From positions 409 through 9,807 of the forward strand of contig PMDX01000082.1 in the NCBI GenBank assembly GCA_003154635.1: 9,399 nucleotides of DNA, given 5' to 3'. This DNA is from Actinomycetota bacterium (lineage in GTDB: Bacteria > Actinomycetota > Geothermincolia > Fen-727 > Anoxymicrobiaceae). Positions 5,790-9,399 of the stretch are shown here, piece after piece (positions within the stretch are counted from its first letter, which is position 1; the number at the start of each line of letters is the position of its first letter). Under the pieces are notes generated by a model. That model was not told where the DNA came from. It searched no databases and was given only the letters and a program-made list of their open reading frames with translations. The position numbers and the translations under genes were made by a program.

Positions 5790-6695
5790 TTAGGGCTCGA
5801 AGTGCGATAATTCCTTGAGCATCCGAAACCGCTCCTCTATGTCCGCCATCCGCAAGGAGGACATGCCGCCGACACTGAACTCCTCCACGCTGAATGAGGC
5901 CATCACGGTTCCGAAGATGACCGCACGGCGCAGGCTCGATGGGGAGACATCCCTCAACTTCGCCAGGTATCCCATGAACCCTCCGGCAAACGAATCTCCG
6001 GCCCCGGTCGGGTCGAATACGTCCTCGCACGGAAAAGCGGGAGCACTGAAGAATGAATCGCCCCCGCACATGAGCGCGCCATGCTCGCCCTTCTTGACGA
6101 CAACGGTGCTGGGACCCATGTCGAGGACTTTCCTGGCAGCCTTGATAAGGTTGGATTCGCCCGCGAGCTCGCGGCACTCGGAGTCGTTCATTATCATCAC
6201 GTCGACCTTCTTCACGAGCTGCTCGAGAGCGGACCTCTTGCCCGCGATCCAGAAGTTCATCGTGTCGCACGCGACGAGCTTCGGTGACGATACCTGGTCG
6301 AGGACGGAAAGCTGGAGCTCGGGGTCGATGTTGGCCAGAAACAGGAACTCGCTACTCGCGAGGCGCTCGGGCACCTCGGGCCGGAACGTCTCGAAGACGT
6401 TGAGCCTGGTTTCGATCGTCTCGCGCTCGTTCAGGTCATAGCCGTAGATGCCGGCCCAGCGGAAAGTCTCTCCGTCCTCGACCACAAGCCCGGACGTGTC
6501 CACGCCTTTCGATTGAAGGAACTCGACATGCTCAGGGGGAAAATCCGTGCCGACGACGGCGACTATCGAGACCTCCGTGAAATAGCTGGCGGCTATCGAG
6601 AAAAAGGTCGCTGAGCCGCCCAGGGCGTCACGCGCCTCGCCGAAAGGTGTCTCTACGCTGTCGAGCGCGACCGAGCCGACGACCAGGACGCCCAT
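5790..6695 (-). CDS. PfkB-family (ribokinase-like) sugar or nucleoside kinase
   Basis: PfkB kinases phosphorylate sugars or nucleosides with ATP. The 301-residue protein has the substrate-side glycine pair LGGSATFFS (25-33), a central NDSECREL segment (170-177) and the PfkB signature DPTGAGDSFAGGF (228-240) with the catalytic base D234. A DTMNFWI stretch (144-150) is distinctive. The ATG at 6695 lies one base after the TGA of the MTAP gene, with GAGGGGG of that gene's end as ribosome binding site, so translation is coupled. The tight link to MTAP suggests a substrate from methylthioadenosine or adenosine salvage, for example a nucleoside or a (methylthio)ribose, but the sequence does not fix this. 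It ends 14 bases before the protease start. Confidence 0.88.
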   Translation of the reverse strand: MGVLVVGSVALDSVETPFGEARDALGGSATFFSIAASYFTEVSIVAVVGTDFPPEHVEFLQSKGVDTSGLVVEDGETFRWAGIYGYDLNERETIETRLNVFETFRPEVPERLASSEFLFLANIDPELQLSVLDQVSSPKLVACDTMNFWIAGKRSALEQLVKKVDVMIMNDSECRELAGESNLIKAARKVLDMGPSTVVVKKGEHGALMCGGDSFFSAPAFPCEDVFDPTGAGDSFAGGFMGYLAKLRDVSPSSLRRAVIFGTVMASFSVEEFSVGGMSSLRMADIEERFRMLKELSHFEP

Positions 6696-6696
6696 C

Positions 6697-7575
6697 TCAT
6701 ACCCCCTCGTATGGCAGATACTTGTTGATAAGAACGTTCAATCTCCTCCGGACCTCATCGGGGACGGCTTCCGGGCTCGAGACGAGCGCGTATTTGAGCG
6801 AATCGCGGCACTCGCAGCCCCTCTCCGCGGGAATGCGTGGTATGACCTCGTTGAGGATGGCCTTGGCCATGTCCGCGTTCTGGTGCAGGATGGCGACTAT
6901 GGCGTCCATCGTCACGTCCTCTGAGTCCTCTTTCCAGACATCGTAGTCGGTGACCAGCGATATGGTGCCGTAGCACATCTCGGCCTCGCGGCAGAGCCTG
7001 GCCTCGGTTGCTCCGGTCATGCCGATGACGTCAACCCCCCAGCCCCGATACACTTTCGACTCGGCCCTCGTCGAGAACGCCGGTCCCTCGATGAAGACGT
7101 ACGTTCCACCCTTATGGGCTTTAGCCCCCACCTTGAGAGCGCTCTCGAACAGGAGCTCGCCGAGCACCAGGCACGTCGGGTCGGCAAGCGAGACGTGGAT
7201 TGCCGGGGCCGAATCAAAGAACGTGTTCTTGCGGGTCCTGGTGTTGTCGTATAACTGGTCGGGGATAACTATGTCGGTGGGGTGGTACTCCTCTTTCATG
7301 CTGCCAACCGCACTTACCGACAGGAGGGTATCGCATCCGAGCGCCTTGAAGCCGAAGATGTTCGCCCTGTAATTGACGCCGCACGCCGGGACCCTGTGGC
7401 CGCCGCCGTGCCGCGCCAGGAAGACGACGTCGACACCCTGGAGCCTCCCTGTGACATAGGTATCGGACGGTTGTCCGAAAGGTGTGGAGACCTCGACCCG
7501 GTCGAGGATCTCCAGCTCGGCGATCTCGTAGACGCCGGTGCCTCCGGTTATGCCGACAGGGTTCATATCACCCAT
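6697..7575 (-). CDS. mtnP: S-methyl-5'-thioadenosine phosphorylase (MTAP)
   Basis: MTAP splits methylthioadenosine, a by-product of polyamine and related synthesis, with phosphate into adenine and methylthioribose-1-phosphate. The 292-residue protein shows the family landmarks: phosphate loop ITGGTGVYE (9-17), ARHGGGH (54-60) then VNYRANI (67-73), a PDQLYDNTRTRKNTFF stretch (105-120), EGPAFSTRAES (163-173), DVIGMT (182-187) and VTDYDVW (208-214). D210 and D212 of the last motif point to an adenine base, so MTAP fits better than a guanine/hypoxanthine nucleoside phosphorylase, although some close relatives use both or deoxyinosine-type substrates. The ATG at 7575 has GGAGG seven bases upstream. 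The upstream gap to the FmdB-like gene is 82 bases with only a weak small hairpin; downstream it is coupled to the kinase. Confidence 0.93.
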   Translation of the reverse strand: MGDMNPVGITGGTGVYEIAELEILDRVEVSTPFGQPSDTYVTGRLQGVDVVFLARHGGGHRVPACGVNYRANIFGFKALGCDTLLSVSAVGSMKEEYHPTDIVIPDQLYDNTRTRKNTFFDSAPAIHVSLADPTCLVLGELLFESALKVGAKAHKGGTYVFIEGPAFSTRAESKVYRGWGVDVIGMTGATEARLCREAEMCYGTISLVTDYDVWKEDSEDVTMDAIVAILHQNADMAKAILNEVIPRIPAERGCECRDSLKYALVSSPEAVPDEVRRRLNVLINKYLPYEGV

Positions 7576-7657
7576 GAGCCAACCTCCGTGATCGAACTGC
7601 TTCTTGTGGGTAAGGCGATTTTACCTTATAAGTGGCAGGCCTTCGCGGAGAACCTGG

Positions 7658-7993
7658 TCAGGACTTGCCCTTGGAGGCGTCGCCGGACTTGGAGGACTTG
7701 TCCGAGTCTTTCTTCTTGTCGCCATTTCCGCTGGAAGCGTCTTTTCCAGAGGAGCTATCCTTGTCGGAGGAGCTGTCCCTGGTGTCGGAATCCTGGCTGG
7801 CGGCAGACAGGTTTCTCGGCTTCTTTGCGTCGGTGGCATAGAAGCCTGACCCCTTGAAGACGATGCCGACAGGGTGGAACACCCGCCGGACCTCCCCGCC
7901 GCACGACTCGCAGCTATCAACAGAATCGTTGATGCCGTGGACGACCTCGAATTTCTTATCGCACTTCTTACACTTGTACTCGTACGTGGGCAT
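7658..7993 (-). CDS. FmdB-family zinc-ribbon protein, Ruc-like, with disordered tail
   Basis: The 111-residue protein begins MPTYEYKCKKC, the standard FmdB start, with two CxxC pairs (C8/C11 and C28/C31) that should bind one zinc. VGIVFKGSGFYATD (42-55) is the conserved end of the fold. The rest (about 56-111) is Ser/Asp/Lys/Gly-rich and surely disordered. This layout matches, from memory, mycobacterial Rv0991c (Ruc), a redox-switched chaperone that loses zinc on oxidation, stops protein aggregation and works with DnaK. That role is inference for this protein. ATG at 7993 is chosen over an upstream ATG at 8128 because the family starts here and the promoter lies between; the binding site is weak (AAAGAG, GCGAG). 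It is the first gene of the minus-strand operon. Confidence 0.88.
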   Translation of the reverse strand: MPTYEYKCKKCDKKFEVVHGINDSVDSCESCGGEVRRVFHPVGIVFKGSGFYATDAKKPRNLSAASQDSDTRDSSSDKDSSSGKDASSGNGDKKKDSDKSSKSGDASKGKS

Positions 7994-8099
7994 CTCGCAC
8001 ACTCTTTGCAATACCAGAGGACTCGCCGGTTGACTCTGGGAGGAACCTGCACGAAACAACGACCGGGCCGCCATTTCTGGTCGAGTCCGGTCTACTGAT

Positions 8100-8128
8100 A
8101 TGATACTACATTGTGGGGTTCGTTTCAA
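8100..8128 (-). promoter_or_regulatory. Sigma-A-type promoter for the fmdB-mtnP operon
   Basis: On the minus strand TTGAAA (8128-8123) and TATCAT (8105-8100) are separated by 17 bases; each matches consensus at five of six positions. Transcription would start near 8093, giving a leader of about 100 bases to the ATG at 7993. Directly upstream of the -35 box lies a dyad TTGAT-GGGT-ATCAA (8129-8142), placed where an activator or repressor could bind. Boxes and spacing are seen directly; activity is inferred. Confidence 0.6.
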
Positions 8129-8188
8129 TTGATGGGTATCAAGAGGTCCGGACGCGGAAATAGCCCCAACGGGCCATAGAGCAACCTT

Positions 8189-8278
8189 GACTATTGTTCG
8201 ATATCATAGTCGCGGACACTGGACGCACCCTGCGGGGTGAGACGTCGCGGCGCACCTAGGTTGAGCCCGGAGCCGGGC
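8189..8278 (+). promoter_or_regulatory. Cluster of inverted repeats upstream of the response regulator
   Basis: Three dyads fall in the 5' region of the plus-strand regulator gene: GACTAT (8189-8194) with ATAGTC (8206-8211); CACCC (8226-8230) with GGGTG (8235-8239) around a four-base loop; and GCCCGG (8265-8270) with CCGGGC (8273-8278), which touches the GGGAGG ribosome binding site (8279-8284). The first could be an operator, the others RNA hairpins in the leader. A plus-strand promoter could not be placed: TTGACT at 8187-8192 has no -10 box at suitable distance. No known c-di-GMP riboswitch core was recognised. Confidence 0.3.
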
Positions 8279-8290
8279 GGGAGGTCTTGG

Positions 8291-9399
8291 ATGTCTCAGG
8301 GTAACATCCTTCTGGCCGACGATAACAAGCTTGTCGTCAAGATCACATCGGCAATCCTCGAAGACGCTGACTACGCCGTCAGCGTGGCATGGGACGGCCT
8401 CGAGGCCATCAACAAGGCGTACGCCGAGGAGCCGGACGTGGTGATACTCGACGTCGAGATGCCGAAGATAAACGGCTACCAGGTCTGCCGTTTGCTCAAG
8501 GATGACGAGTACACGCGACACATCCCAGTGGTGATGCTAACGGGCAGGGACCAGCAGAGCGACATGTTCTGGGGTCTCAAGACCGGAGCGGACGCATACG
8601 TCACAAAGGGGTTCAAGCCCGAGCAACTCCTGAACGTCGTCGCCGAGCAGCTCGAGCTCAGCCGCCAGGCGCGGGCCGACCAGGACAGGAGGTCCGTCCC
8701 TGCGCAACTTCTCGAGGAGTCGGGCGTCTTCAGCCGAGTGATCGATCTGCTGGACTCCAAGCTCTTCGAGTCGGTCATCCTCAACGAGCTGGGCTCCCTT
8801 GCCAGCGTCAGCAAAGATTACCGTGAGACCATTCAGGCCGTTCTCGATATCCTCTCACGCGTCGTGGGCAACATGGTCGGCATGGTTCTCCTCTTCGAGC
8901 AGAACGACTTCGTGATAGACATCAAGAAGCCTGTCACGGAGGAATTGCTCGAACAGGTCAAGGAGCAGGTGATCGCGCTGGGATGGGAGTACGGTTGGGA
9001 GACTACCGATACCGAGAGGATCGAAGTGGCCCTCTACGGCGAGGAGAACATCCGGGAAAAGCAGGAAGTGGCCGGTGACAGGGGGATTTCTTTCGTGCAT
9101 ATCCCGCTCACCGCCCAGAAGAAAGTGATGGGAGTGCTGGTCCTGTGCCAGCGGCAGAGCCTGGCGTTTGCAAGGGACGCACAGGCAATCCTCGACCTTG
9201 TCGCGACCCAGGTCACGATAGTCGTCGATAACGCGCGCCTCTACGAGGCGACGCGCCAGCTCGCGATCACTGACGGACTGACCAAGATTTATAATCACAG
9301 ATTCTTCCAGGAGCTGTTCGAGAAGGAGTACACGCGCTCGGACCGCTACAACACGGTGTTCAGCCTGATTATCCTCGATATCGACCACTTCAAGCGCAT
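8291..9399 (+). CDS. Response regulator with receiver, GAF-like and GGDEF domains, partial (C-terminus beyond right edge)
   Basis: Proteins of this layout receive a phosphoryl group from a histidine kinase and make cyclic di-GMP. The frame is open for 369 codons to the window end. The receiver (about 4-122) has acidic D10/D11, the phospho-acceptor D54 in VILDVEMP, T84 and K106. A coiled linker (about 123-160) leads to a GAF-like sensor (about 165-315) and then a helix into the start of a GGDEF domain (about 325 on), recognised by ITDGLTKIYNHRFF (326-339) and LIILDIDHFK (359-368); D363 would be the first metal-binding Asp. The GGDEF active-site motif itself lies beyond the edge, so activity cannot be judged. 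ATG at 8291 has GGGAGG six bases upstream. It is divergent from the fmdB operon; no partner kinase is visible. Confidence 0.9.
   Translation, partial: MSQGNILLADDNKLVVKITSAILEDADYAVSVAWDGLEAINKAYAEEPDVVILDVEMPKINGYQVCRLLKDDEYTRHIPVVMLTGRDQQSDMFWGLKTGADAYVTKGFKPEQLLNVVAEQLELSRQARADQDRRSVPAQLLEESGVFSRVIDLLDSKLFESVILNELGSLASVSKDYRETIQAVLDILSRVVGNMVGMVLLFEQNDFVIDIKKPVTEELLEQVKEQVIALGWEYGWETTDTERIEVALYGEENIREKQEVAGDRGISFVHIPLTAQKKVMGVLVLCQRQSLAFARDAQAILDLVATQVTIVVDNARLYEATRQLAITDGLTKIYNHRFFQELFEKEYTRSDRYNTVFSLIILDIDHFKR

Noticed and set aside
5776..6270. A 165-codon upstream extension of the M50 protease frame
   Set aside because: It overlaps the kinase gene in another frame on the same strand, its translation is low-complexity and Arg/Gly-rich, and a TTG with an ideal GGAGG site at 5775 gives the normal protease N-terminus.
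7603..7630. A terminator between the FmdB-like and MTAP genes
   Set aside because: The only inverted repeat is five pairs (GGTAA with TTACC) with no T-run in the direction of transcription, so it should not end the transcript.
7282..7857. A 191-codon plus-strand frame across the MTAP start and the FmdB-like gene
   Set aside because: It is antisense to two well supported genes and its translation shows no family features.
8140..8260. A cyclic di-GMP riboswitch before the diguanylate cyclase gene
   Set aside because: GACGCGGAAATAGC is only loosely like the conserved ACGCAAAGC core, and the other conserved elements and stems are missing.

Overview
The window is GC-rich, densely packed bacterial chromosome with many GTG and TTG starts. 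Several genes look like a deep-branching, possibly anaerobic, member of the Actinomycetota: an LCP protein with a C-terminal LytR_C domain, a GlpR-like membrane protein, a Ruc-like FmdB zinc-ribbon protein, and a lone SAF/CpaB-type protein. The lineage is inferred from gene content and protein style, not from a marker gene. No RNA gene, insertion sequence, CRISPR array or phage gene was seen.

Layout. (1) Bases 1-443, minus strand: N-terminal part of a membrane protein that runs off the left edge and resembles actinobacterial GlpR. (2) Bases 444-876: a long AT-rich divergent intergenic region with a tandem repeat, a structured leader and a palindrome beside a ribosome binding site. (3) Bases 877-2358, plus: an LCP (LytR-CpsA-Psr) cell-wall ligase. 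(4) Bases 2396-3070, minus: a membrane-anchored SAF/RcpC (CpaB-like) protein. (5) Bases 3138-3524, plus: a small unrecognised membrane protein whose end overlaps the next gene tail to tail. (6) Bases 3502-7993, minus: a six-gene run in transcription order FmdB/Ruc-like zinc ribbon, methylthioadenosine phosphorylase, PfkB kinase, M50 site-2 protease with two CBS domains, MoaD/ThiS-like carrier, and HesA/MoeB/ThiF-like E1 enzyme. A good sigma-A-type promoter lies upstream at 8128-8100. (7) Bases 7994-8290: divergent intergenic region with several dyads. (8) Bases 8291 to the right edge, plus: a response regulator with receiver, GAF-like and GGDEF domains, cut by the window end.

How the genes may work together. 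MTAP and the PfkB kinase overlap to within one base and probably act in sulfur-nucleoside salvage. The M50 protease starts 14 bases after the kinase and is followed within 9 bases by the carrier/E1 pair, which probably makes a thiocarboxylate or adenylated carrier for a molybdopterin-type, possibly tungsten, cofactor or another sulfur-transfer pathway. The GlpR-like protein and the LCP protein both point to the cell envelope and division. GlpR-like, SAF and FmdB/Ruc-like genes are, from memory, also found near each other in other actinobacteria, so this may be a rearranged version of an old neighbourhood.

No clearly new defence or mobile system is visible. The best leads are the leader RNA before the LCP gene, the E1-like protein that lacks zinc-binding cysteines, the MTAP-kinase pair, and the Ruc-like redox protein at the head of the operon.
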